From the NCBI GenBank assembly GCA_045595965.1, contig JAZOBN010000032.1, positions 1 to 64,000 on the forward strand: a stretch of DNA of 64,000 bases, given 5' to 3'. Under the pieces are notes generated by a model, which worked only from the letters and a program-made list of their open reading frames with translations, ran no database searches and was not told the origin of the DNA. Position numbers and translations under genes: made by a program. Below are positions 17,807 to 25,676 of the stretch, piece by piece (the stretch's first letter is position 1; each line of letters starts with the position of its first letter). This DNA comes from CAAGNP01 sp045595965 (GTDB lineage Bacteria > Bacteroidota > Bacteroidia > Bacteroidales > UBA932).

Positions 17807-18715
17807 GTGAAAGATTCTAGACTAAGGGTAATAAAAGAGTACTTCATCATTACATTGGGAGCATTCCTGTATTGTTGGAGCTGGACCTCTTTTTTGATAC
17901 CCAACGGTATCTCCGGAGGTGGAGTTACAGGTATGGCTACTGTGATACAGTATGCTACAGGGGGTTTTGTACCCGTATCATTCTCATACCTGATTATCAA
18001 TGCGGCATTGGTAATAATGGGTACTATTGTCCTTGGAAAAGGATTTGGGGCCAAGACCATATATTCCATCATCCTCTCTTCCATATTGTTGAAGATTCTC
18101 CCCGATATGATTCCATGGAGTTCGGATATATCGGAACCCTTTATCAACTCATTGTTGGGCGGTGCTATCGGTGGCGTCGGAATCTATCTGATTTTCAGAC
18201 AAGGGGGTAGTACCGGTGGAACAGATATCGTAGCTCTCATTATTGGAAAATATAGGGAGGTTTCACCAGGAACAGTATTTATGTGGTGCGATTTGCTGAT
18301 TATCGGATCAATATTGTTCTTGCCGGATAAGGGGTTGCAGGATGTTGTTTACGGATATATCCAGATGGTCTCATTTACCTATACACTAGATCTCCTTTTG
18401 ACAGGCAACAAGCAATCTGTGCAGATTCTCATCTTCTCCAACAAGTATAAGGAGATAGCAGATACACTTGTTCATCAGAAAGATAAAGGGGTGACTGCAA
18501 TAAGTGCCACAGGGTGGTATTCGCAGAACGACACCAAAGTCCTATTGGTAGTTGTAAGGAAGTATAATCTAACAGAAGTAATGAAAACAATTAAAGAGAT
18601 TGATGAAAAGGCATTCACTTCTGTATCACAAGTTCAGAGTGTATATGGTCAGGGATTTGACCAGATTAAAGCAGGAGGGAAAATATCATGGACAAAAAAA
18701 TCAAAAATATCTTAG
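17807..18715 (+). CDS. YitT family membrane protein (copy 1)
   Basis: A 302-aa protein with an N-terminal five-helix YitT_membrane (DUF161) region (about 8-200; LIPNGISGGGVTGMATVIQY, FGAKTIYSIILSS, FRQGGSTGGTDIVALI) and a C-terminal DUF2179 domain (about 210-295; SVQILIFSNKYKEIAD, VTAISATGWYS, VSQVQSVYGQGFDQIK). The family is widespread and uncharacterised; transport is the usual suggestion. The start is GTG, one base after the leuS stop, supported by the hydrophobic stretch that follows. A second copy overlaps its end. Confidence 0.88.
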   Translation: MKDSRLRVIKEYFIITLGAFLYCWSWTSFLIPNGISGGGVTGMATVIQYATGGFVPVSFSYLIINAALVIMGTIVLGKGFGAKTIYSIILSSILLKILPDMIPWSSDISEPFINSLLGGAIGGVGIYLIFRQGGSTGGTDIVALIIGKYREVSPGTVFMWCDLLIIGSILFLPDKGLQDVVYGYIQMVSFTYTLDLLLTGNKQSVQILIFSNKYKEIADTLVHQKDKGVTAISATGWYSQNDTKVLLVVVRKYNLTEVMKTIKEIDEKAFTSVSQVQSVYGQGFDQIKAGGKISWTKKSKIS

Positions 18716-19590
18716 TATTAGCAAAGGAGTATCTGATTATTACTCTTGGTCTGTTGTGTTATACGGCAGCATGGGATATATTCATTATCCCTTATGAAAT
18801 GGTCGGTGGAGGAGTTTCCGGTATGGGTGCACTTATCTACTATGTGACCGGTTTCCCTGTCAGTTACTCATATTTCCTGATAAATATGGTGCTCCTTGTT
18901 ATCGCACTGAAGGTACTTGGTAAGGGATTTGGGGTGAAGACCATTTATGCGATAGTAATGGCATCTCTATTTTTCAGAATCCTACCCGAAATAATCCCCG
19001 CACAGTTTATTGAGGAAATAGCTATTTCCAATGGCAAGTTCCTCTGTGCAATTTGTGGTGGTGCGTTGTCTGGAGTAGGTATTGCGCTAACCTTCTCACA
19101 AGGGGGAAGTACGGGAGGTACAGATATCATTGCTCTGATGATCACCAAGTACTATAACTTCTCTCCCGGAAAGATTATTTTGTATATAGATCTTGTGATT
19201 ATAGCCTCATCAATGTTCATCCCTAATGGGGCATCCATCGGTCTTAAACTTGCAAATGTGATTTACGGCTATATGGTGACAGCCGTTTGTGCCACTACAC
19301 TTGATATCCTTCTGTCAGGTATGAAGCAATCAATCCAGATGTTTATCTTCTCAAAGAATTATGCTGCAATTGCTGACCGTATAACAACAGAGATGAGAAG
19401 AGGCGTGACAGTCCTGGATGGTCAGGGGTGGTTCTCCAAGAAGACAGGGAAAGTTCTCCTTGTAATTGCAAGAAAGAGCGAGATGAACTTCATCTATAAG
19501 ATTGTGAAGGAGGAGGACAAAGATGCTTTTATGTCGGAAGGTAGTGTCCGTGGAGTCTATGGTCAAGGTTTTGACAAGATAAAAAAATAA
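18688..19590 (+). CDS. YitT family membrane protein (copy 2)
   Basis: A 300-aa tandem paralogue of the preceding gene with the same layout: DUF161 membrane region (FIIPYEMVGGGVSGMGALIY, FGVKTIYAIVMASLFFRILP, FSQGGSTGGTDIIALM) and DUF2179 tail (SIQMFIFSKNYAAIADRI, VTVLDGQGWFS, GVYGQGFDKIKK). It overlaps copy 1 by 28 nt, giving translational coupling. The two share motifs but differ throughout, so the duplication is not recent. They may form a heteromeric complex. The 3' flank is AT-rich without a convincing terminator. Confidence 0.88.
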   Translation: MDKKIKNILVLAKEYLIITLGLLCYTAAWDIFIIPYEMVGGGVSGMGALIYYVTGFPVSYSYFLINMVLLVIALKVLGKGFGVKTIYAIVMASLFFRILPEIIPAQFIEEIAISNGKFLCAICGGALSGVGIALTFSQGGSTGGTDIIALMITKYYNFSPGKIILYIDLVIIASSMFIPNGASIGLKLANVIYGYMVTAVCATTLDILLSGMKQSIQMFIFSKNYAAIADRITTEMRRGVTVLDGQGWFSKKTGKVLLVIARKSEMNFIYKIVKEEDKDAFMSEGSVRGVYGQGFDKIKK

Positions 19591-19609
19591 AAAAGTGAAC
19601 GTTTTTATA

Positions 19610-19653
19610 AAAATCAGTTTTTAGTTCTATAGGTCTGATTATTAACTGATTTT
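19610..19653. repeat. Inverted repeat upstream of the AraC-type regulator (distal)
   Basis: AAAATCAGTT at 19610-19619 is the exact reverse complement of AACTGATTTT at 19644-19653, with 24 nt between. It lies 19 nt after the yitT copy 2 stop. It could be a weak terminator for that gene, or one of two operator-like sites for the regulator downstream. Confidence 0.6.
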
Positions 19654-19666
19654 GCGATAATTATAG

Positions 19667-19710
19667 TTGCTAATTTTGGTGGCAAATAAGTTAACCATCA
19701 AAATTAGCAA
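19667..19710. promoter_or_regulatory. Inverted repeat overlapping the AraC-type regulator promoter and leader
   Basis: TTGCTAATTTTGGTGG (19667-19682) pairs with CCATCAAAATTAGCAA (19695-19710): 16 positions with one G-T wobble and a 12-nt loop. The left arm contains TAATTTTG (19671-19678), an exact TAnnTTTG -7 match, and the right arm ends 8 nt before the ATG at 19719. So it overlaps both the predicted promoter and the translation start region. This suggests autoregulation, either as a DNA operator or as an RNA hairpin limiting translation. Function inferred from position only. Confidence 0.6.
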
Positions 19711-19718
19711 TTATTATT

Positions 19719-20807
19719 ATGGTCGAGGTGTTGCGTCTTTTTTTTCTTTTTGGCGGATACTATTCTATAGTTTTTCTAATTATCACCATCATATCTTACC
19801 TTGTTGCAAAGGGGAGATCTCTTTCTGGTCGAAAGGCACTTGTTTTAGGCATTCCAGCGGTATTTGTACTCTTCTCCCTTTCGGTAGCAGGTTCCATTCA
19901 GAATGGGGCTGCAAAAGGTGAATTTTATTTGACAATGTATCTTCTGATGCATATTTACCTCTCCTATATTTCTATTATAATTGTCGAGAAGGGTGGATTG
20001 GTAGAGAGGGTAGATATTTTGGAGAGATATTATATTGTTGTAGCAATAACCGCATCCATTTTTCTGTTGGCAGGGTTAGTTTTCCATTTGCAGCATTACT
20101 ATATCATCAGGTTGTTGGTGTTGTTTTCTATAGCAGTGTTCAATTGCTGGGTAATTTTTGTGAAGCTTGTTGTCTGCAATGGATATTCATTCCTATATAT
20201 CCTCTCTTTTGCATTGCTGAGTGTTATTTGTGCACTTTTCTTGTGCTGCAAGCCATCTGCTTTGTCAAATCTCCTCAACCTGGCGGTGAATTCTCTGGTA
20301 TATGGGGTTTTTATCCTCTTTTTCTATAATGAAGATAAGATTCTGTCGTTGCTTCATAGAGATTGCAATTGTTCCTGCATCTCTGCAAGCAGGAATGAAG
20401 AACCGACAACATTGCTCAAGGATGACAAGGTGGACTATGGCGGTAATCAGATTAAAAAGAGGTTGTATGAGCTGTTTGAAAATGAAAAACCATATCTCGA
20501 CCCAGATATCACCATAGCGAAAGTTGCTCAGATGCTTTGCACAAATAAATCCTATTTGTCCAAAGTTTTGAATATCAATATGGAACAGAACTTCAAGGAG
20601 TTTGTCAACGGCTACAGAGTACAGGAGGCGAAAAGACTCTTCAAAGAGGACCCGTCGATGACACTGAAGGAGTTGAGTTTCAAGTGCGGATTCAGGAATG
20701 GGGCTTCGTTTACGAATGCTTTCCGATTACATGGTGGAAAAACACCGGGAGAGTGGTGCAGGAGTGTTAAGAAAAAGGATAAAAATGAAGTGGATAAAAG
20801 AAATTAA
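19719..20807 (+). CDS. Membrane-anchored AraC-family transcriptional regulator
   Basis: A 362-aa protein. The first about 215 residues are six or seven hydrophobic segments (for example GYYSIVFLIITIISYLV, FLYILSFALLSVICALFLCC). After a Cys/Ser linker comes an AraC/HTH_18 DNA-binding domain (about 250-350): ITIAKVAQMLCTNKSYLSKV as the first helix-turn-helix, NGYRVQEAKRLF, then LKELSFKCGFRNGASFTNAF as the second. A signal received in the inner membrane would be passed straight to DNA. The signal is unknown. The small AraC-like gene overlaps its end by 23 nt, and two inverted repeats lie upstream. Confidence 0.85.
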   Translation: MVEVLRLFFLFGGYYSIVFLIITIISYLVAKGRSLSGRKALVLGIPAVFVLFSLSVAGSIQNGAAKGEFYLTMYLLMHIYLSYISIIIVEKGGLVERVDILERYYIVVAITASIFLLAGLVFHLQHYYIIRLLVLFSIAVFNCWVIFVKLVVCNGYSFLYILSFALLSVICALFLCCKPSALSNLLNLAVNSLVYGVFILFFYNEDKILSLLHRDCNCSCISASRNEEPTTLLKDDKVDYGGNQIKKRLYELFENEKPYLDPDITIAKVAQMLCTNKSYLSKVLNINMEQNFKEFVNGYRVQEAKRLFKEDPSMTLKELSFKCGFRNGASFTNAFRLHGGKTPGEWCRSVKKKDKNEVDKRN

Positions 20808-21210
20808 GAGAAGGATGGGGGCAAAGAGGAGGCGAAGAGAGGATGTGGTCAGAAGGAGCAATGCCTATTTTGAGAAAATGGAAAAACTTATGAGGGAAGA
20901 GAGACCATATCTTGATCCTGAATTGACAATTGGTGATATGTGCAGAATGTTGGGGACAAACAGAACATATATTTCTCTCTCCCTCAGCTCAAGGAATACA
21001 AATTTCAACCGTTATGTCAACGGTTATAGGATGTGGTATATGGAGAATTGTCTATGTGAGGAGAAGAGGAGTTATGGGCAGGAGGACATTGCTGTGATGT
21101 CGGGATTTTCGAATAGCAGAATGATGAACAGAACTCTCCTGCGTGAGAGGGGAAAGACATATTTTGAGATAAAGAAAGGGGATAAAAATACTCCGGTCAC
21201 CAAAAATTAG
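20785..21210 (+). CDS. Small AraC-like DNA-binding protein, paralogous to the C-terminal domain of its neighbour
   Basis: About 141 aa from ATG 20785; an in-frame ATG at 20698 lies deep in the preceding gene and is less likely. After a very basic start (KEIKRRMGAKRRRREDVVRR) it aligns with the end of the upstream regulator: RPYLDPELTIGDMCRMLGTN against KPYLDPDITIAKVAQMLCTN, and FNRYVNGYRMWYMENC against FKEFVNGYRVQEAKRL. The second helix-turn-helix (IAVMSGFSNSRMMNRTLL) is recognisable but diverged, without the usual Phe/Ala core. It lacks any membrane region. It may dimerise with, or compete against, the membrane regulator. It is not an obvious pseudogene, since the frame is intact and coupled. 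Confidence 0.72.
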   Translation: MKWIKEIKRRMGAKRRRREDVVRRSNAYFEKMEKLMREERPYLDPELTIGDMCRMLGTNRTYISLSLSSRNTNFNRYVNGYRMWYMENCLCEEKRSYGQEDIAVMSGFSNSRMMNRTLLRERGKTYFEIKKGDKNTPVTKN

Positions 21211-21218
21211 TATATTTG
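21211..21218 (+). promoter_or_regulatory. Candidate -7 element for ettA
   Basis: TATATTTG is an exact TAnnTTTG match beginning right after the stop of the small AraC-like gene and 26 nt before the ettA ATG at 21245. No good -33 TTG at 19-21 nt. Confidence 0.5.
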
Positions 21219-21244
21219 TATGATATACAGAAATACACATATTT

Positions 21245-22918
21245 ATGGCTGACGAAAAAATAATTTTCTCTATGAATGGTGTGGGAAAAATTCTTCCACA
21301 CAACAATCGGGTTATTCTTAAAGATATCTATCTCTCTTTTTTCTATGGTGCAAAAATCGGTATTATCGGTTTGAACGGTTCGGGTAAGTCAACTTTGATG
21401 AAAATCATTGCAGGTATCGAGAAATCGTACCAGGGAGAAGTGGTTTGGGCACCTGGCTACAGTGTGGGCTATCTTGAACAGGAGCCCCAACTTGACGATA
21501 CTAAGACCGTCAAAGAGGTGGTAAGTGAAGGTGTGCAGGAGGTGATGGATGTCCTTAAAGAGTATGAAGAGGTGAATATGAAGTTCTGTGAGCCGATGAG
21601 TGATAGTGAGATGAACAAACTCATCGAGCGACAGGGTGTCCTTACAGAGAAAATTGAGCAGTTGGGAGGTTGGGATATTGATGCCAAACTTGAAAGGGCA
21701 ATGGATGCACTTATGTGTCCTGAACCTGATGCCCTTGTCAAGAACCTCAGCGGTGGTGAAAGACGCCGTGTGGCTCTCTGCCGTCTTCTGTTGAAAGAGC
21801 CGGATGTCCTCCTTCTTGACGAGCCTACCAACCATCTCGATACAGAGAGTATCCAATGGCTTGAGGAGCACTTGAGACAATATAAGGGGACTGTAATTGC
21901 AGTGACCCACGACAGATATTTCCTTGATAATGTTGCCGGATGGATCCTTGAACTTGACAGGGGTGAGGGTATTCCATGGAAAGGAAACTACTCATCATGG
22001 CTTGATCAGAAGAGTACAAGACTCGCTATGGAGGAGAAGCAGGAGAGCAAGAGGAGAAAAACCCTTGAAAGGGAGTTGGAATGGGTACGTATGGCTCCCA
22101 AAGCACGTCATGCCAAGTCTAAAGCAAGATTGGGGGCATACGAAAAGATGCTCAACGAAGATAGAAAGCAGAAAGAGGAGAAACTGGAGATCTTTATCCC
22201 TAATGGACCACGTCTTGGCAATAAGGTTATTGAGGCAAATGGTGTTTCAAAAGGGTATGGGGACAAACTTCTGTATGAAAATCTTACATTCAAATTGCCG
22301 CCTGCAGGTATTGTCGGTGTAATTGGCCCCAATGGTGCAGGAAAAACCACATTGTTCAGACTGATTATGGGGCTTGAGACCCCCGATAGCGGTGATTTCT
22401 CAGTGGGAGAAACTGTGAAAATTGCATATGTGGACCAACAGCACCGCCAGATCGATCCCGACAAGACCGTTTATGAAACCATCGCAGACAACTCAGATTT
22501 TGTCAAACTTGGAAATAAGGAGGTCAATGCGAGGGCTTACGTTTCGAGATTCAATTTCTCCGGAGCTGATCAGGAGAAACTTTGTGGAATTCTCAGTGGT
22601 GGTGAAAGGAACAGATTGCACCTTGCACTTACATTGAAAGAGGAGGCAAATGTCCTCTTGCTCGATGAGCCGACCAATGATGTCGATGTAAATACTATCC
22701 GTGCACTCGAAGAGGGTCTTGAGAACTTTGCCGGATGTGCGGTGGTAATATCCCACGACAGATGGTTCCTCGACAGAATTGCAACCCACATCCTTGCATT
22801 TGAGGGGGATTCTAAAGTTTATTTCTTCGAAGGGACTTACTCTGAGTACGAAGAAAACAAAAAACAGAGACTTGGAAACACAGAACCAAAAAGATTCAAA
22901 TATAAAAAACTTAAATAG
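21245..22918 (+). CDS. ettA: Energy-dependent translational throttle protein EttA (ABC-F ATPase)
   Basis: A 557-aa soluble ABC-F protein with two nucleotide-binding domains and no membrane part. The first P-loop is GLNGSGKSTLMKIIAG with signature LSGGERRRVALCRLL; the second is GPNGAGKTTLFRLIMG with signature LSGGERNRLHLALTL. The linker and arm (ESKRRKTLERELEWVRMAPK, AKSKARLGAYEKML) match EttA/YjjK, which binds the ribosomal E site and gates entry into elongation according to ATP/ADP. Near-identical EttA proteins occur throughout Bacteroidota. The alr gene starts 2 nt after the stop. Confidence 0.95.
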   Translation: MADEKIIFSMNGVGKILPHNNRVILKDIYLSFFYGAKIGIIGLNGSGKSTLMKIIAGIEKSYQGEVVWAPGYSVGYLEQEPQLDDTKTVKEVVSEGVQEVMDVLKEYEEVNMKFCEPMSDSEMNKLIERQGVLTEKIEQLGGWDIDAKLERAMDALMCPEPDALVKNLSGGERRRVALCRLLLKEPDVLLLDEPTNHLDTESIQWLEEHLRQYKGTVIAVTHDRYFLDNVAGWILELDRGEGIPWKGNYSSWLDQKSTRLAMEEKQESKRRKTLERELEWVRMAPKARHAKSKARLGAYEKMLNEDRKQKEEKLEIFIPNGPRLGNKVIEANGVSKGYGDKLLYENLTFKLPPAGIVGVIGPNGAGKTTLFRLIMGLETPDSGDFSVGETVKIAYVDQQHRQIDPDKTVYETIADNSDFVKLGNKEVNARAYVSRFNFSGADQEKLCGILSGGERNRLHLALTLKEEANVLLLDEPTNDVDVNTIRALEEGLENFAGCAVVISHDRWFLDRIATHILAFEGDSKVYFFEGTYSEYEENKKQRLGNTEPKRFKYKKLK

Positions 22919-22920
22919 AT

Positions 22921-24033
22921 ATGGTACCACACGCACAACTTGAGATTCATCTCCCCAATGTACTTCATAACTATCGTTATTTCAGATCGAAACTGAAACC
23001 AGAAACAAAGTTGCTGATCCTTATAAAGGCTAATGCTTATGGACACGGAGCTGTTCCATTTGCAAAGGCAATGGAGGATGCAGGAGCTGATTATATAGCG
23101 GTGGCTACTGTAAAAGAGGGGGTAGAACTACGTAAAGGGGGGATCAAACTCCCAATTCTTATCCTGACAGCCGGGACAGAACTATATTCCGATGTTATTG
23201 AATACAATCTTGAACCTGGAATGCCCAATGTGGCATCTCTGGAGAGATTTGCACAAGTGTTGAATGAGAAAGGGATCAGCAAATATCCGGTCCATGTGAA
23301 GTTTGATACTGGTATGCACCGTCTTGGATTCATGGAGAATGAATTGCCTCCCCTTAAGGAGTTCCTGCTTGCACACCCTGAAGTTGAGGCAAAATCGTTC
23401 TATACCCACCTGGCTGGTGCAGATAGTCCGGAACATGATGAGTTTACCCTCGGTCAGCTTGCGTTGTTTGAGAGATTGACAAATGATGTATTGGCCGCTA
23501 TTCCATACAAACCGATGAGACATGCATTCAACTCTGCCGGAATAGAGAGGTTTGCAGAAAAATACCCTCAATATCAATACGATATGGCCCGTCTTGGGAT
23601 AGGTATCTATGGAATCAGCTATGTGGATGACAAGAATATGAAACCATCTGCTTACTACAGATGCCCTATAGTACAGATCAAGCAGCTTAAAGCTGATGAT
23701 GGTACAGTGGGTTATGGAAGACATGGCAAACTCGGCCCCGATGGGAAAACAATTGCCACTATCCCTGTCGGATATGCTGACGGTATCAACCGCCATTTGA
23801 GCAGAGGTGCAGCATCTTTTGAGGTTAACGGCAAATTGTGCCCAACAATAGGAAATGTATGTATGGATATGTGTATGATAGATATTACAGGTGTTGATGC
23901 GAAAGTGGGAGATACGGTAACCATTTTTGGAGACAAACCCACAGCAAATGATCTCGCAGCAATCCTCGACACTATCCCTTATGAAATATATACTTCAGTT
24001 CCGGCCAGAGTCAAAAGGGTAGTGACTGAATAG
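22921..24033 (+). CDS. alr: Alanine racemase
   Basis: Makes D-alanine for peptidoglycan by PLP-dependent racemisation. It is 370 aa. The PLP lysine lies in LILIKANAYGHGAVPFA (near 38), the fold shows VHVKFDTGMHRLGF and YTHLAGADSP, and the C-terminal domain has the catalytic Tyr region TIPVGYADGINRHLSRGA and GNVCMDMCMIDITG. Both catalytic residues appear intact. It is co-directional with ettA at 2 nt and ends at a strong terminator. The fused MurF-Alr form found in many Bacteroidota is not used here; this is the stand-alone enzyme. Confidence 0.96.
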   Translation: MVPHAQLEIHLPNVLHNYRYFRSKLKPETKLLILIKANAYGHGAVPFAKAMEDAGADYIAVATVKEGVELRKGGIKLPILILTAGTELYSDVIEYNLEPGMPNVASLERFAQVLNEKGISKYPVHVKFDTGMHRLGFMENELPPLKEFLLAHPEVEAKSFYTHLAGADSPEHDEFTLGQLALFERLTNDVLAAIPYKPMRHAFNSAGIERFAEKYPQYQYDMARLGIGIYGISYVDDKNMKPSAYYRCPIVQIKQLKADDGTVGYGRHGKLGPDGKTIATIPVGYADGINRHLSRGAASFEVNGKLCPTIGNVCMDMCMIDITGVDAKVGDTVTIFGDKPTANDLAAILDTIPYEIYTSVPARVKRVVTE

Positions 24034-24037
24034 AATT

Positions 24038-24080
24038 AAGCAACAAGGGCGATCCTTCCGAATCGCCCTTGTTGCTTTTT
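24038..24080 (+). terminator. Strong Rho-independent terminator after alr
   Basis: A perfect 16-bp stem: AAGCAACAAGGGCGAT (24038-24053) with ATCGCCCTTGTTGCTT (24062-24077), an 8-nt loop and a T run to 24080. It starts 5 nt after the alr stop. The minus-strand DUF2795 gene ends at 24082, so the hairpin also meets transcripts from that side, although its U tract there is poor. Confidence 0.95.
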
Positions 24081-24081
24081 A

Positions 24082-24303
24082 TTAGTATTCATCCTCGTTG
24101 AAGAAAAAGTCTTCTTTGCTTGGATAGTCCGGCCAGATGTCTTCGATGCTGTCGTATACTTCTCCGTCATCATCCAAATCTTCAAGGTTCTCGATCACTT
24201 CAAGAGGTGCTCCTGAACGTGTTGCGTAATCGATAAGCTCATCTTTTGTTGCTGGCCATGGTGCATCCTCAAGTTTAGATGCAAGTTCGAGTGTCCAATA
24301 CAT
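24082..24303 (-). CDS. DUF2795 small acidic protein
   Basis: A 73-aa protein conserved across Bacteroidota. It begins MYWTLELASKLEDAPWPAT, continues with KDELIDYATRSGAPLEVIEN and ends in an acidic, aromatic stretch (IEDIWPDYPSKEDFFFNEDE). The function is unknown; DUF2795 members elsewhere resemble small DNA- or RNA-binding helical domains, although the strong negative charge of this one argues against direct nucleic-acid contact. It sits 70 nt downstream of the adenosyltransferase on the same strand and ends at the alr terminator. Confidence 0.88.
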   Translation of the reverse strand: MYWTLELASKLEDAPWPATKDELIDYATRSGAPLEVIENLEDLDDDGEVYDSIEDIWPDYPSKEDFFFNEDEY

Positions 24304-24373
24304 AATCTCTTAATAATTAAACTTTTAGTTATATATCCAGTGAAAAAGGGCGACAAAGATATATAAATAATTG

Positions 24374-24901
24374 TTATACAAGCCAAAAATCTTCAGAAAT
24401 GTTATTTTTATAACATTCGTACCTTCCGAGGGTAAATAGATAGTCTGATAATCTGTTGAGGTACTTGATGGTCAGAAGTATCTCATCGCTCTTCTCTTCA
24501 ATGCCGATAGACGATCTCTCTGCCCTGCGGCAAACTGTTCTTGCTATGTGACAGACAGAAGCACTTCTTGGTGCTGCCGGGAGAACAAATGCCTTTTGTG
24601 GGGGAATCTCAGATGTCATGCGGTCAATTTCCCCTTCAAGGATTGCTATCTCCTCCGGATCAAAATTTTTGAGTTTTCTTTTCCCGTCAGAGGCAAGGTG
24701 GGCTGAACCGAGCATTAGACACTCCTGGATCCTTCTAAGTGCAGCTTCTGCATAGGGGATGTCACATCTTAGAACTCCAAGATATGAGATCAATTCATCA
24801 ACATCACCATACGCTTCAACTCTGGGATGATTTTTAGCCACCCTTGTCCCACCACATAGTGAGGTGGATCCGGTGTCTCCTGTTTTAGTGTAAATCTTCA
24901 T
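24374..24901 (-). CDS. Cob(I)alamin adenosyltransferase, PduO type
   Basis: Forms adenosylcobalamin from ATP and cob(I)alamin. It is 175 aa, the normal length. The ATP-binding N-terminus KIYTKTGDTGSTSLCGGTRV and RVEAYGDVDELISYLG are characteristic, as is the C-terminal active-site helix CHIARTVCRRAERSSIGI. In Bacteroidales the coenzyme serves methylmalonyl-CoA mutase in propionate formation. It starts 7 nt after the stop of the upstream ABC ATPase gene, so both are probably on one mRNA with no evident functional link. Confidence 0.95.
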   Translation of the reverse strand: MKIYTKTGDTGSTSLCGGTRVAKNHPRVEAYGDVDELISYLGVLRCDIPYAEAALRRIQECLMLGSAHLASDGKRKLKNFDPEEIAILEGEIDRMTSEIPPQKAFVLPAAPRSASVCHIARTVCRRAERSSIGIEEKSDEILLTIKYLNRLSDYLFTLGRYECYKNNISEDFWLV

Positions 24902-24908
24902 ATTTTTA

Positions 24909-25601
24909 TTATTCTATTTTTCCATCTTTAATTCTGATGATTCTCTCTGCCTGTCGGGCAATATCCTCTTCGTGGGTCACTATTATGACTGTATTTCCCC
25001 TTTTGTGAACCTTGTGAAAAAGGTTCATGATATCCTCTGCTGTTGCCGAATCGAGGTTTCCGGTCGGTTCATCGGCAAGAATTATTGAGGGTGAGTTTAT
25101 CAGAGCCCTTGCAAGGGCAACCCTCTGCCTTTGGCCTCCTGAGAGTTCATCGGGTTTGTGCCCCATTCTGTCGGAAAGGCCAACATCTGCCAACCCCTTT
25201 ATCCCCATTTCAAACCGCTTTTGTTTAGGGTAACCGGCATAGACCAACGGCAGCATCACATTTTCCAGAGCTGTGTATCGGGGGAGGAGGTTGAAAGATT
25301 GGAAAACAAAACCGATCTCTGAGTTCCTTACAGCAGAAAGGGAGTCATCATCAAAAGAACTTACATCTACACCATTGAGCATATATCGGCCCGATGTGGG
25401 GGTGTCGAGACATCCGAGGATGTTCATCAGAGTGGACTTTCCGGAGCCAGAAGGGCCCATAATCGCTACAAATTCATTCTTTTTCACAATGAGGTCAATC
25501 CCTTTCAGCACCTTTACCTCAAATTCCCCTGCACGGTAGTTTTTATATAGATTTTCTACCCTTATTATTTCAATATCCTCCATCTCTTCCTGTCTGCTCA
25601 A
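24909..25601 (-). CDS. ABC transporter ATP-binding protein, LolD/MacB type (orphan)
   Basis: A 230-aa ATPase: Walker A GPSGSGKSTLMNILGCLD, Q-loop FVFQSFNLLPRYTALENV, signature LSGGQRQRVALARALI, Walker B IILADEPTGNLDS, H-loop IIVTHEEDIA. The LDTPTSG and NLLPRYTA context places it with the LolD/MacB/FtsE-like group, whose partners are FtsX-fold permeases. No permease lies in the window, so its partner must be elsewhere. Possible roles are lipoprotein release or efflux. An internal ATG 7 codons in (MEDIEIIRV) is an alternative start. Confidence 0.88.
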   Translation of the reverse strand: MSRQEEMEDIEIIRVENLYKNYRAGEFEVKVLKGIDLIVKKNEFVAIMGPSGSGKSTLMNILGCLDTPTSGRYMLNGVDVSSFDDDSLSAVRNSEIGFVFQSFNLLPRYTALENVMLPLVYAGYPKQKRFEMGIKGLADVGLSDRMGHKPDELSGGQRQRVALARALINSPSIILADEPTGNLDSATAEDIMNLFHKVHKRGNTVIIVTHEEDIARQAERIIRIKDGKIE

Positions 25602-25627
25602 TTACAAGGGTCTAAATTAACAAATAA

Positions 25628-25658
25628 TTGGCACTTAACAACACTTTATATATTTTTG
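25628..25658 (+). promoter_or_regulatory. Bacteroidales-type promoter of folE
   Basis: TTG (25628-25630), 20 nt, TATTTTTG (25651-25658): full match to the TTG-N20-TAnnTTTG consensus, 18 nt before the ATG at 25677. Confidence 0.8.
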
Positions 25659-25676
25659 CTCAAAATTGAGAATAAG

